Assembly (NCBI RefSeq): GCF_905171775.1
Contig: NC_053491.1
Coordinates: forward strand, 397,348,838-397,412,837
Direction of reading: 5' to 3'
DNA length: 64,000 nt
DNA from: Rana temporaria
Lineage: Eukaryota; Chordata; Amphibia; Anura; Ranidae
In this document: one piece after another, positions 55,043 to 64,000 of the stretch
Layout of the letters: the number at the start of each line of letters is the position of its first letter
Numbering within the stretch: position 1 is the first letter of the stretch
Position numbers and translations under genes: made by a program
The notes under the pieces: generated by a model
Told to the model about the DNA's origin: nothing
Databases searched by the model: none
The model's input: the letters and a program-made list of their open reading frames with translations, nothing else

Positions 55043-55512
55043 AGTGGAGGTTCACCCAAAAAATCAAGTTTTAACATTAGATTAGGCCTAATTACGGGAA
55101 GCAGAATAGGGTGTTTTGTTTAAAATCAATGCAGTACTTACCGTTTTAGAGATAGATGTTCTCCGTGGCTTCCGGGTATGGGCTGCGGGACTGGGCGTTC
55201 CTATTTGATTGACAGTCTTCCGACCGTCGCATACAGCGCGTCACCAGTTTCAGAAAGTAGCCGAACGTCGGTGCGCAGGCGCCGTATAGAGCCGCACCGA
55301 CGTTCGGCAACTCGTGACACGCTGTATGCGACCGTCGGAAGGCTGTCAATCAAATAGGAACGCCCAGTCCCGAAGACCATACCCGGAAGCGGCGGAGAAC
55401 ATCTATCTCTAACGGTAAGTACTGCATTGATTTTAAACAAAACACCCGATTCTGCTTCCCGTAATTAGGCCCAATCTAACGTTAAAAAATAAAATTCGGG
55501 TGAACCAACGCT
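55043..55512. repeat. Palindromic TTAA MITE (470 bp)
   Basis: TTAA at 55039-55042 and 55513-55516. Ends AGTGGAGGTTCACCC and GGGTGAACCAACGCT. Long arms meet near 55280 and include GACCGTCGCATACAGCGCGT on the left and its near complement on the right. Confidence 0.83.
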
Positions 55513-55550
55513 TTAAAGCGGTAGTAAAGTCTATGTAAAAAAAAAAGTTT

Positions 55551-55689
55551 TCTCTCATGACAGGTTTACTTTAGCATTGAGGGATCTATTTGAAAAAGGA
55601 TTACATTCTTGGCATTAACCCCTAAAATATGGTGCTGTTCTTTCTATACCTTTTTTAATAGAGAAAGACTTGTAGTCCAATTTAAAACA
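55551..55689. repeat. 139-bp direct repeat, copy 1
   Basis: The sequence starting TCTCTCATGACAGG matches 56828-56966 without gaps and with about a dozen mismatches, at an offset of 1277 bp. Confidence 0.88.
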
Positions 55690-56767
55690 TGCAAAAGAAG
55701 TTTTATTTATTTTAACAGTCCTTTTTATATTTTGCAAGAGAAAGGACACCCCTAAGTGGTTGCAATATCAATAGGCAGACTCCGAGACTTCAATAGGAAG
55801 ACAGCCGTACAGTAAAAGGCCCCAGCAAGGTGCCACTTCTGCACGTGTAGGTTTTGCTGTAGCTTTGCTGTCTCCTATGGCAACAGTATTTAACAGTTCC
55901 TAACACAAAGTTCAACAGTTCTCAGTAGTTTCACTACAGCCATTTGAGCTCCTAGTCTCTCTGATTCAGCTCCTTAAGGCTTCTGCTGTGGTATCTCTCT
56001 CAAGCGTCACCCACGCTTCTCTGCTGGGTCCCTAGCTTGGCACTCCAGATCCATTTCAAGCTTCAGCCCTGCTGAACGGCTCAGCCCCTGGCTTGACACA
56101 CAAGGCTGCTCTGCAAGTATCACCTCCACTGGTTGGGTCCCTGACTTGATCACCGCCTGAAGTTTCCAGATTCTCCACCATGCCCGTTTGGTGAGAATGT
56201 TGCTCCGGTACTTGCTTCAGTTACTCACTGTGGTCCCTGGTAAAAGTGATTGGTCCCTTAGTGACGACAGCTTCCCTTCTACCTCCTACCACGACAGGTT
56301 CTCCATCCGGCAGAATCGTCACCTTTGGTGGGACTGCAAGCTGCGGTCCCAACCCTGCGCTGCCCTCTTACTTCTGGATAGGCCCTTACACAGCCTGGCA
56401 GCCAGATGCCCCTGGGATAGGCCCAATTCCAGGCCTAGCAGCCTGGGGCAGATGACACACGTTCACCCAGATGGCAGTCCGGGTGGCACAGAACATAGAT
56501 CACCTGACTCTACCTAAATATATATAGGTTCTCCCAGCAGGCCAAGGGATTCAAGAAAACCCCCTGCCCATTTGCTGAGATATCCCATATACCCATAAAT
56601 GTCCTTCTCACATCTAATGCCACCAAGTGCCCAGCCACCTAGTGGCAGAAAAGTACAAGGCCAAACTTAGGGAGAAATCAATGGACCTCTAACAACCATC
56701 TACAGTAGCTACTCCCAACAAGGAATTTGGTGAGGAGCTCCCTGACTAAACCCCAGGGCGCTACATT
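55690..56767 (-). repeat. LTR-like repeat copy B (solo)
   Basis: Read on the minus strand it begins TGTAGCGCCCTGGGGTTTAG (from 56767) and has a TATA-like box. Near its far end it has AATAAATAAAA (complement of 55708-55718), a plausible polyadenylation region. No gag or pol lies next to it. It matches LTR-like copy A (6262 onward) over several hundred bases. The end at 55690 is approximate, and the predicted 5-bp duplication is not evident. Confidence 0.5.
56515..56528 (-). promoter_or_regulatory. TATA-like box in LTR-like copy B
   Basis: The minus strand reads CCTATATATATTTA about 240 bp after the TGTAGCGCC start, a reasonable position for an LTR promoter. This is an inference from composition only. 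Confidence 0.4.
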
Positions 56768-56827
56768 TACAACTTGTTGGTTATGCTAATGTACCATGAA
56801 CTGTGGCTATAATACATTATAGTTATT

Positions 56828-56966
56828 TCTCTCATGAGAGGTTAACTTTAGCATTGAGGGATCTATGTGAAAAAGGGTTACATTATTGGCATTAACCTGT
56901 AAAATATGGTGCTGTTCTTCCTATACCCTTCTTAATAGAGAAAGACTGGCACTCCAATTTAAAACA
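56828..56966. repeat. 139-bp direct repeat, copy 2
   Basis: Ungapped partner of 55551-55689. Together they bracket LTR-like copy B. Confidence 0.88.
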
Positions 56967-57876
56967 AGATTGAAGAGACACATTCATACCGAGAGCAATT
57001 GTAGAAAAAACTGCTGGGGCTTGTTAGGAAATCTAAGATAAACACTGCTCTAAATATTTGATGCTATTCAATCAATTAAATCCCATGTTAAGGCTTGTTT
57101 CCGCTTACTGTATTGCATATTTTCTGCATCATAGAACTTACAGAGAAAATGCATTAAGTGATTTGATGTAAAGTGTACCATTGGAGGAGGGAAGGATTGG
57201 TGTCTGTTTCTCCACAGGGACCATTTCCACTTACAGCCTGTTCCAATAGACACTGTCGGGGACTGGAGGGATCGCTTTGATGCAGTTGGCCAAGACTTCT
57301 TGTTTTTATGCAAAAGTTTGCTAGAAAACGTGTAGGGGTACATTTGTGTGCAGAAGGATAACTCAGTATCTTCAGTGTTAAAATGTAGTCACACCTCTAT
57401 ATATAAATACATGTGCCCAGATAACACACATTACAGTATTTACATTTTCTGGGCAAGCAGTTAAAGCACTGAAATTGCACAGGAATGCACTGCATGCACC
57501 TGTGCGATTCTCATGCAGTTCTGTGCCGTGTGATTTTAGTACATTTATTTTGAATGGTCTAAAATCGCACCGCACTAAAAGTAGTACTGCAACTGGATCA
57601 ATAGTACTTCAGTACCATGCGACCGGGTGGGGGGAAAGGCATTGCATTAACAACATGCATTTGAGAGGGTCATTAACTTAATGTTGACACCCCTTACAGA
57701 TCAGATGCAGTGCGTTTTTAATGCTTTGAAGGAAACGCACACAGAACGTGGGTTTCCTGCACTGCGTTCTGGTGTTAACAGGCCCCGAAATAAGCCCCAT
57801 GTATCTCTGTATGTAAAAGCATTGTTGAGACAATCATTTTTAAAAACAGAGGCACAATATCTTTCTATGAGAACAG
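56967..57876. other. Unassigned sequence
   Basis: Scattered ACTGCATGCA and AAACGCAC words around 57480-57780 resemble MITE interiors, but no paired ends were found. No gene. Confidence 0.35.
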
Positions 57877-57877
57877 A

Positions 57878-58038
57878 TCTGGGAAGGCTGCCCCCTCTAA
57901 TGTAAGCAACCAATAGCTATTTTTAAAGCCCCGTTCGCAAACGCGGGCAGAATCACAGAAATTCTGCCCGTGTTCGCAAACAGGGCTTTATAAACAGCTT
58001 CTGGTTGTTTACGTTTGAGGGGGCAGCCTTCCCAGATC
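57878..58038. repeat. Fold-back repeat, arms about 75 bp
   Basis: CTGGGAAGGCTGCCCCCTC (57879) pairs with GAGGGGGCAGCCTTCCCAG (58018). The loop is short and lies near 57955, between GCGGGCAGAA and TTCTGCCCGT. Confidence 0.82.
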
Positions 58039-58213
58039 CCAAAGCACTCTGCAAAACTGACAAATCACACCACGCTTGTTCAGGTGCTATTAATTTTTAA
58101 TCATTTTAAATAGCAGGAGCTTCTTTTAGGTGAGATTTATCGCGCAACAAATCATGAATGCCACCTGAGCAAGCATAGTGCGATTTGTCAGTTTTGCAGA
58201 GCGTTTTGGGATC
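58036..58213. repeat. Second fold-back repeat, overlapping the first
   Basis: CCCAAAGCACTCTGCAAAAC (58039) pairs with GTTTTGCAGAGCGTTTTGGG near 58190-58210. ACTGACAAATCACA / GCGATTTGTCAGT extends the stem. Confidence 0.78.
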
Positions 58214-58384
58214 GCAACTCCGCAATCCTGCCCCCGATCACAAGCACCCAGGGGTTGTAGAGGCGCTCTCGCCCCTAAAAAAAATCTGTTGTCATTTAGA
58301 ACATTCCTGTTTATTGGTTCGGTTAGTGTTACAAAACAGAAAAAAATCCTGATTTTATATCAGCAATTTATGCAGCTCTTTCAC

Positions 58385-59340
58385 ATACTGTATGTTCAAA
58401 TCAGTTCCTGTCCTCAAGAGCTTACAATCTAAGGTCCCTATCTCACATGCATACATACACATACTGGGGCAGATCCACATACAATTGCATGGGCGCAGCG
58501 TATGTGAGATACGCTACGCCGCTGTAACTTACTTTTTAAAGCTTTGAATCCAGAAAGAATTTGCGCCGTAAGTTATGGCAGCGTAGTGTATCTCTCGCGG
58601 CGTAACGGCGTATAATTTAAATCGGCGAGTAGGGGCGTGTTTCATTTAAATGAAGCGCGTCCCCGGGCCGAACAAACTGCGCATGCGCCGTCCCTAAATT
58701 TCCCGCCGTGCATTGCGCTAAATGACGTCGCAAGGACATCATTGTTTTGACGTGGACGTAAATTACGTCCAGCCCCATTCACGGACGACTTACGCAAACA
58801 AAAAAAATATATATATTTTCAAATTCGATGCGGGAACGACGACCATACTTAACATTGTGTACGCCACCAAATAGCAGCTTTAACTATACGCCGAAAAAAG
58901 CCGAACGGAAACGACGTAAAAGAATGCGACGGCTAATTTGCATACTCAACTCAGATTACGACGGGAACGCCACCCAGCGGACGCCAAAGAATTGCATCTA
59001 GAATTCGAAGACGTACGCCTGTCGGCTCTAACCAAGATGCCGTTGTATATTGTTTTGAGGATTCAAAACAAAGATACGACGTGGGAAATTTGAAAGTACG
59101 CCGGCGTATCAGTAGATACGCCGGCGTACTTCCTTTGTGGATCTGCCCCACTAGGGCCAATTTGAATAGGAGTCTAATCACCCACCAACATGTCTTTGGA
59201 GTGTGTGAAGAGACCGACATAAGCACAGGGAGAACATGCAACCTCCATGCTTCTAAGTGGGACTCAAACAAGGGACCCCAGAGCTGTAAGGCACAAGTTC
59301 TATGCAACTGTGCTACCCACCTTTACAAGGACAATATTTC
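58385..59340. repeat. Dispersed SINE-like repeat, split by a MITE
   Basis: AGTTCCTGTCCTCAAGAGCT and CTTACAATCTAAGGTCCC lie left of copy 9. AGGGCCAATTTGAATAGGAG, CAACATGTCTTTGGAGTGTG and ACAGGGAGAACATGCAACC lie right of it. I recognise this as a widespread vertebrate dispersed repeat, probably tRNA-related on its minus strand. The precise name is uncertain. Confidence 0.6.
58466..59149. repeat. PIF/Harbinger-like MITE, copy 9, ACT TSD
   Basis: ACT at 58463-58465 and 59150-59152 flank GGGGCAGATCCACATAC and TTTGTGGATCTGCCCC. The internal GACGACTTACGCAAACA and GCGCATGCGCCGTCCCTAAA are shared with copy 8. Confidence 0.82.
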
Positions 59341-60352
59341 TATTTATTTAACACAAGAAAATGGTGCAGGCAACATACTGGCCTTACAGGGCCAACAACA
59401 TTCAGAGCCAACATAGTTTTATATACCTTTCAAGGAACAAAATATTTCATCCCACTGTGGAAGATGAATCTAGCCAGGCTTGCCATATCTTGTAAAAAAA
59501 AATTGGTGCACCCCCTGGATATATAGTACTCCCTGTAGAGAGGTATCATAGAGTTACCCAGCCCTTTTCAAAGGGGTATAGAAGGAGCGTTTGGCCTTTT
59601 CCAATGCAATAGGATTGCTTTCCTGACATAAAATAAAACTATGGTAAAGTAGAGTGCGATGAGCTAGAGATGGGACAACCTACTCCATCAAACCAAGGAG
59701 GCAGACCCTAGGTGACATGGGTATAAAAACACTGAGGACCCCAGATATGCAGGAAGTGATCTCCGACAAGAACGCCTGAATCTGTGGACAATTCCCAAAA
59801 ATATATTCAGCATTAGCTGGGGAGAAAAACCATTGCCAACACCCATCAGCGGATGAAGGATATATACGTGCTAGCCAAGCTGCAGTATAGTGGATCTTAT
59901 GTAGGAATTTAAACTGTCCCTAGCAAATACTAGATGTTTGGAAAGGTGATCCCACATGTCAGCAATGACAATATTTTAACTCCATATACACCAACATTAG
60001 AAGTGAGCAATACTATTAAAAAATTCAGTTAGCATAGAAATATGGAACATGAGAATAGACTACTATCTGGCAGCTCATCGATTGCATATCCTCATTGCCT
60101 GCTGCATTGATTTTCCATGATATCAATTTACTGCCCTGCCACCCATGTGACTGATTAACACAAACAGTTAGGAACTCGTAGAAGAATTCAATTAAATAGA
60201 TGGCCACACTGCCTCAGAATGCTATATAAATGAAGGTTTGAGCTATAAAACTTGGAATCCAGTAGGGTCTTGTCACTTTCTTCTCTGTTATTTAGCAGGA
60301 TGCATACAGTGGAGGGAGTGAACACAGATACTGCTTTGAAGGTACAGGACTA
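59341..60352 (-). other. Unassigned, possibly old LINE 3' sequence
   Basis: Composition and minus-strand wording (ACCTTTCCAAACATCTAG, complement of 59927-59944) resemble LINE 3' untranslated sequence, but no ORF supports it. Confidence 0.25.
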
Positions 60353-60360
60353 CTAGTACC

Positions 60361-60938
60361 CAGAGGCATATCTAGTGAAAATAGCGCCTATGGCAAGCAC
60401 TGAAACTGCGCCCCTGTCGAAACATTTGAAACCCATCTTTCAGATAACCTTAACAAGAAAACAACTAACAAAACTAGTGATATTTATCATCCCTTGTGAT
60501 ACCTTGGGTAGTGATATATCCTCTTTATGGAGAAATCTGGGGTTTATTAGACCCTTGATCCCTCCTCTGCCCTCCATGGCTAGGTAAATGCAGAACCAAT
60601 ACTGGAAGTGATGAAATCTTCATCACTTAAGGCCTCAGTTTTCACAGAGGAGAGGGAGAAACTGATGTTCCTCCTTTTTTGTGCGCTGCCAATCCGACCA
60701 GATGGAATGGAAGAGCCTGGGAGAACATGGGAGGGCTGTGGCTGAACACAGCAGGGATAGCACTGCCATTGTCCATTAGAAAAGGTGCTGAAAAGGAGAT
60801 CATGCCTATGCTCGGGAGGAGGTAAGAAGAGACCCTCAGACCCTGGTAAGTGCCTTGCTGCCCAGCCACTCAACAGCGCCCCCTTTATATGGCGCCCATG
60901 GCACTTGCTATGGCTGCCATACCCTAGATACGCCACTG
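60361..60938. repeat. hAT-like element with 8-bp TSD
   Basis: CTAGTACC is duplicated exactly at 60353-60360 and 60939-60946. The ends CAGAGGCATATCTAG and CTAGATACGCCACTG are inverted. GCGCCTATGGCAAG and ATGGCGCCCATGGC extend the arms. Non-coding. Confidence 0.83.
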
Positions 60939-60951
60939 CTAGTACCCTATG

Positions 60952-61085
60952 CAGAGGTCCCCAAACTATGGCCCTCCAGTTGTTCAGGAACTACAATTCC
61001 CATAATGCCAAGTTATGTCTGTGAATGTCAGAGTTTTACAATACCTCGTGGGAACAGCTGGAGGGTCATAGTTTGAAGATCACTG
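60952..61085. repeat. hAT MITE hairpin (about 134 bp)
   Basis: CAGAGGTCCCCAAACTATGG and CATAGTTTGAAGATCACTG are inverted, with GCCCTCCAGTTGTTC / AACAGCTGGAGGGTC arms. It belongs to the family of 39466-39613. The flanking octamers are not clearly alike. Confidence 0.7.
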
Positions 61086-61309
61086 CCCAATGGCATAGAA
61101 ATATGTCATCATTTCAGAAGCTACATTGGATGATCTTCTGAATATCCTCAATGACTAATTCCAGACCAAGCTTTTTTTTAAAGTAGTGTTCGATAGAGTG
61201 GGGTTCAATTGGCCATACACTAGAATTAAGGTTGGAATTTTTCATTTTAGGAATGTTCATTTGATTTTCTAATTATTAGTGGGGCCACATCAACATTCAT
61301 TTTTGTTTT

Positions 61310-61870
61310 TTGTAAATTCTTTATTTAGGAAGGAAATACAGAAATACAGAGACACCCACAACGTATATTACAGTGAGCTTAGCATTCCCCCCACCCTCAT
61401 ACATGTAGGGAACAGCACACATAAGGAAGAAACATGTTAATCGAGGGAGCTCATTGTTTTTTTTTTCCAAGGAGCAGGGGTCCTCTGTACTCCGCATGGC
61501 CATTTTTGCGGCATCCGCCCATTTTATTTTAAGAAAAAACAGAATAAATTGAGTTCGAGCCCGGTGACAACCGGCTCTCAGGTCCGACATAGTGAAGATA
61601 AGGGAGATTAAAGTAAGAAAACGAAAGATAGAGGTAGAAAAGAGAAGAGGGAGAGGGGAAAAAGGGGGGGGGGGGGGGGAGTAAGGGAAAATACCAACGT
61701 CCAGTCGCAGTCATCCTAACTGGGGAGCATTTGGGGTCAACCCCCTTTAGGGGGATCGGGCCATCAACCGTCCGTACTCTTTTGAGTAAATGAATTCATG
61801 CCAGTGGAACCATGTTTTGGAGAATTTTTCATTCAGGCCTTTTTCCGTGGCTACCAAGTCCCAACATTCA
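61310..61870 (-). mobile_element. Probable LINE 3' untranslated fragment
   Basis: The plus strand starts with a T-rich run and TTTATT (61319-61324), i.e. AATAAA followed by an A-rich tail on the minus strand. Dense GA/CT-rich low-complexity sequence and a poly-G run (61663-61679) follow. No coding sequence of the LINE remains, so the class is inferred. Confidence 0.35.
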
Positions 61871-62640
61871 TTTTTTAACAGTGATGAGAAAAACAAAGAA
61901 CAGGATGGAAAAAAATTCTCAAGCTAATTCCTAACAGTAAAAATGGTTTTGGTTCAGGAAATTCATTCCAGAATTGAATATTACATTTTGAAGGACTTTT
62001 AAGTGACACTTGTCAAGCCATCAAATGTACACTCTACTAGTATATGGCCAGCTTTGGAGTTAGAACCTGAGATGAGGTTTATCCCAATCTCCTCTGTGGT
62101 CATCAGAAGAATATCTCAAATAGGGGCTGGGAAATAGGGACAAAGACAGCACTAAAAACCTGAGAAAGGTCCTAACCCTTCCCCCAACAATCATACTTAC
62201 CAAGGTGGAACTCCAACTACTGAGCAACCAAAGCCCCGGTCTTCAGTGTCTATGAATGTTTATAATGCAAGATGAAAAAGTAGAATTTCACTCTAGGTTG
62301 CATAACTATTTTAGGACTGGCTGATCAAAATCAAAATGAGGTGGTTGCATATTATTAGATAAAGCCTTGATTCTTGTTTTTATTTGCAATCCTTTTTTTT
62401 TTTGTGAAGGTTTTTTGTTGACATACAAAGAAAAAGAGCTGCTGCTCCAGGTGTAGGATGATAACCTGAGGTGGAATATCTCGTAGAGTGCCGGCCCCGG
62501 CCCGGCTCCGTGGGAAACTTGTAAGAAAAGAAATGGCTGCACATCCAGGAATTCCGATGGCCTTTTATTGTTCAAAGTGATAACACCAAAGACGCCAACA
62601 GGAGGTCGCGTAGACGCGTTTCACACAAACATCTTGCGCT
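61871..62640. other. Unassigned repeat-like sequence
   Basis: The segment 62480-62640 (GCACATCCAGGAATTCC, then GACGCGTTTCACACAAACATC) resembles the end region of dispersed frog repeats that carry an ACGCGTTTCAC motif. No paired terminus was found. Confidence 0.35.
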
Positions 62641-62905
62641 TAATCATTATTATTTGTTGACATGCTTCCAGTTTAAAACATAGTTATTAATTTTATTTTA
62701 AATAAACAGAAGACAAAAGACAGCTGAGTACAAAAATGGTGTTTAATATCCAAGGGTTTTTAAATAACTAATATTCAGCCAATCACAATGACACAGAATT
62801 GCAATTAATTTAGAATACAAATAAATTAAACTTTTAAATATTACCTTTTCTTTCAGTGCAAGATATACATTAAAGTTACCATTTCTACAAAGTGACTGGT
62901 TTGTT

Positions 62906-62936
<31 letters not shown>

Positions 62937-64000
62937 GAAACAGATCAGAAGAACATTTTGCTGCTAATACCTGGGGCAGAAGAATATGATAAAACGGAAA
63001 GTGTGGGTTGGACTAACAAAAAAAATAAAATTTTGTAACCAGGGTTGCAGGAAGCTTTAATGACTTTTTTCAGAGTACATTTGGGGACTTAACTGGACAG
63101 CAGCCATAAGGTTCTTTCTCTAACCTCAACTGTATTGTTGGGTTTTATTGCATCTAGGTACTACCTTCCAGGTATGGAACAAACCTTTACAATCCGTATA
63201 TCTTCAACCCCCCCCACTGTCATTCACTGAATCACCTAGCATCAAGCCCAAGCACCATAACGTCCATATTCCTTATGGTGGCATCTGCTCAACTTCTTTC
63301 TTACTTTACACTCCAAAAAACAATTACATGCGTACTTTCCTTTTATACACCTTTTGTGATTTTCAGGGAAGCAAACATTCAGTTGGTAAATTATATTAAT
63401 TACCAAGGTTGCCTTAATCCATTTCACAGATTGTTGAAGTTTTTGCTCCAGCTGAAACCTGATTGTAGACACAATGTAATGCCACCTGTGAACAATCCAT
63501 ACTGAACAGGGCTGTTGGCTACTGAAGCTTTTTGATGTTGGCACATCAGACATGCCAAAATCTATGCATACGTGAAGTAGAGCAATACAGATAATAAATT
63601 GTATTTACAAAGTTGATTATTTTGCTGTTCTGGCCCTTCAAATCAGCATAGCCAATTATATTGAAAAAGTGGATTTGCCCTTTAAAGCCTTTAAGAGGGT
63701 CGTTCTACTCACACTCCAAGTTCTAATATCTCTTGAAGAGTACAGCAGCAAGACCCTTTCACCTGGGTTTTCAGCTTCACCAAACTGCCATGTCCATTAT
63801 ATATCTTCTTCTTGGATGGTATTTTATTTTATACTGTTAAGAATCTAGCAGGAGTGCCAAGATTCCTCTAGCTACTGCAGAATAAGACTCTATGGCAGGT
63901 AAAGATATAACAAACTATAATGCTAAAATCTCACCAATGTAGTCCTTGAGAGATGTAAAATGCTAGTAGATGATTCCAACCACAAGAGTACAACCAGATA
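62641..64000. other. AT-rich sequence, no element recognised
   Basis: This is the longest stretch without a recognisable repeat. A poly-A run lies at about 62910-62936. ORFs of up to 103 codons on both strands have no domain. It could be intron or 3' untranslated sequence of an unseen gene, but nothing proves that. Confidence 0.4.

Noticed and set aside
27044..56767. LTR-like copies A, B and C as parts of one retrotransposon
   Set aside because: They lie in different orientations and far apart, with no gag, protease, integrase or primer-binding site between. They are treated as separate solo or partial copies.
60580..60936. 118-codon minus-strand ORF
   Set aside because: It lies wholly within the TSD-bounded hAT-like element 60361-60938 and has no transposase motif.
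62641..64000. Exon or 3' end of a host gene
   Set aside because: The stretch lacks recognisable repeats, but no splice-bounded ORF, conserved peptide or convincing polyadenylation arrangement was seen.

Overview
The window looks like a piece of a large, repeat-rich vertebrate nuclear genome. The repeat content points to an anuran, most likely a true frog (Ranidae). That assignment rests on remembered repeat families (DIRS, piggyBac with CCACTT ends at TTAA, hAT and PIF/Harbinger-type MITEs, Tc1) and is an inference. No host exon, tRNA or rRNA gene could be recognised. Essentially all coding sequence belongs to transposons, and most of the rest is a lattice of nested non-autonomous elements, many with target-site duplications (TSDs) readable by eye.

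Layout. 1-15 kb: MITEs inserted into one another (TTAA families, PIF/Harbinger-like, hAT), an LTR-like copy around 6.3-7.8 kb, a Tc1-derived fold-back at 11.45-12.58 kb, and a hAT element whose core is a 32-bp minisatellite. 15.0-20.4 kb: a decayed minus-strand DIRS retrotransposon with gag (zinc finger and ALWLR region), reverse transcriptase/RNase H and tyrosine recombinase in overlapping frames. 20.4-27 kb: more MITEs, including a long-TIR element (24.71-26.59 kb) that carries a deletion derivative of the piggyBac family. 27.0-35.7 kb: an LTR-like repeat holding a hAT MITE, which in turn holds a 6.6-kb piggyBac element with an uninterrupted transposase reading frame and three internal tandem arrays. 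35.7-51 kb: nested hAT, TTAA and Harbinger-like MITEs, one an almost perfect 527-bp palindrome. 51.6-54.8 kb: a composite hAT element with a 41-bp minisatellite. 55-61 kb: palindromic MITE, reverse-oriented LTR-like repeat between duplicated flanks, fold-backs, a dispersed repeat split by a Harbinger-like insertion, and hAT elements. 61.3-64 kb: probable LINE 3' end, then AT-rich sequence with nothing recognisable.

How the pieces relate. The piggyBac at 28021-34654 is the only apparently complete, open transposase gene and is the natural candidate source for the CCACTT/TTAA elements at 2238-3772, 25187-26145, 47288-48370 and the fragments ending at 20765 and 54551. The Harbinger-like and hAT MITEs have no autonomous partner here. 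Several TSDs allow the pre-insertion sequence to be read, giving a relative chronology, for example LTR, then hAT MITE, then piggyBac.
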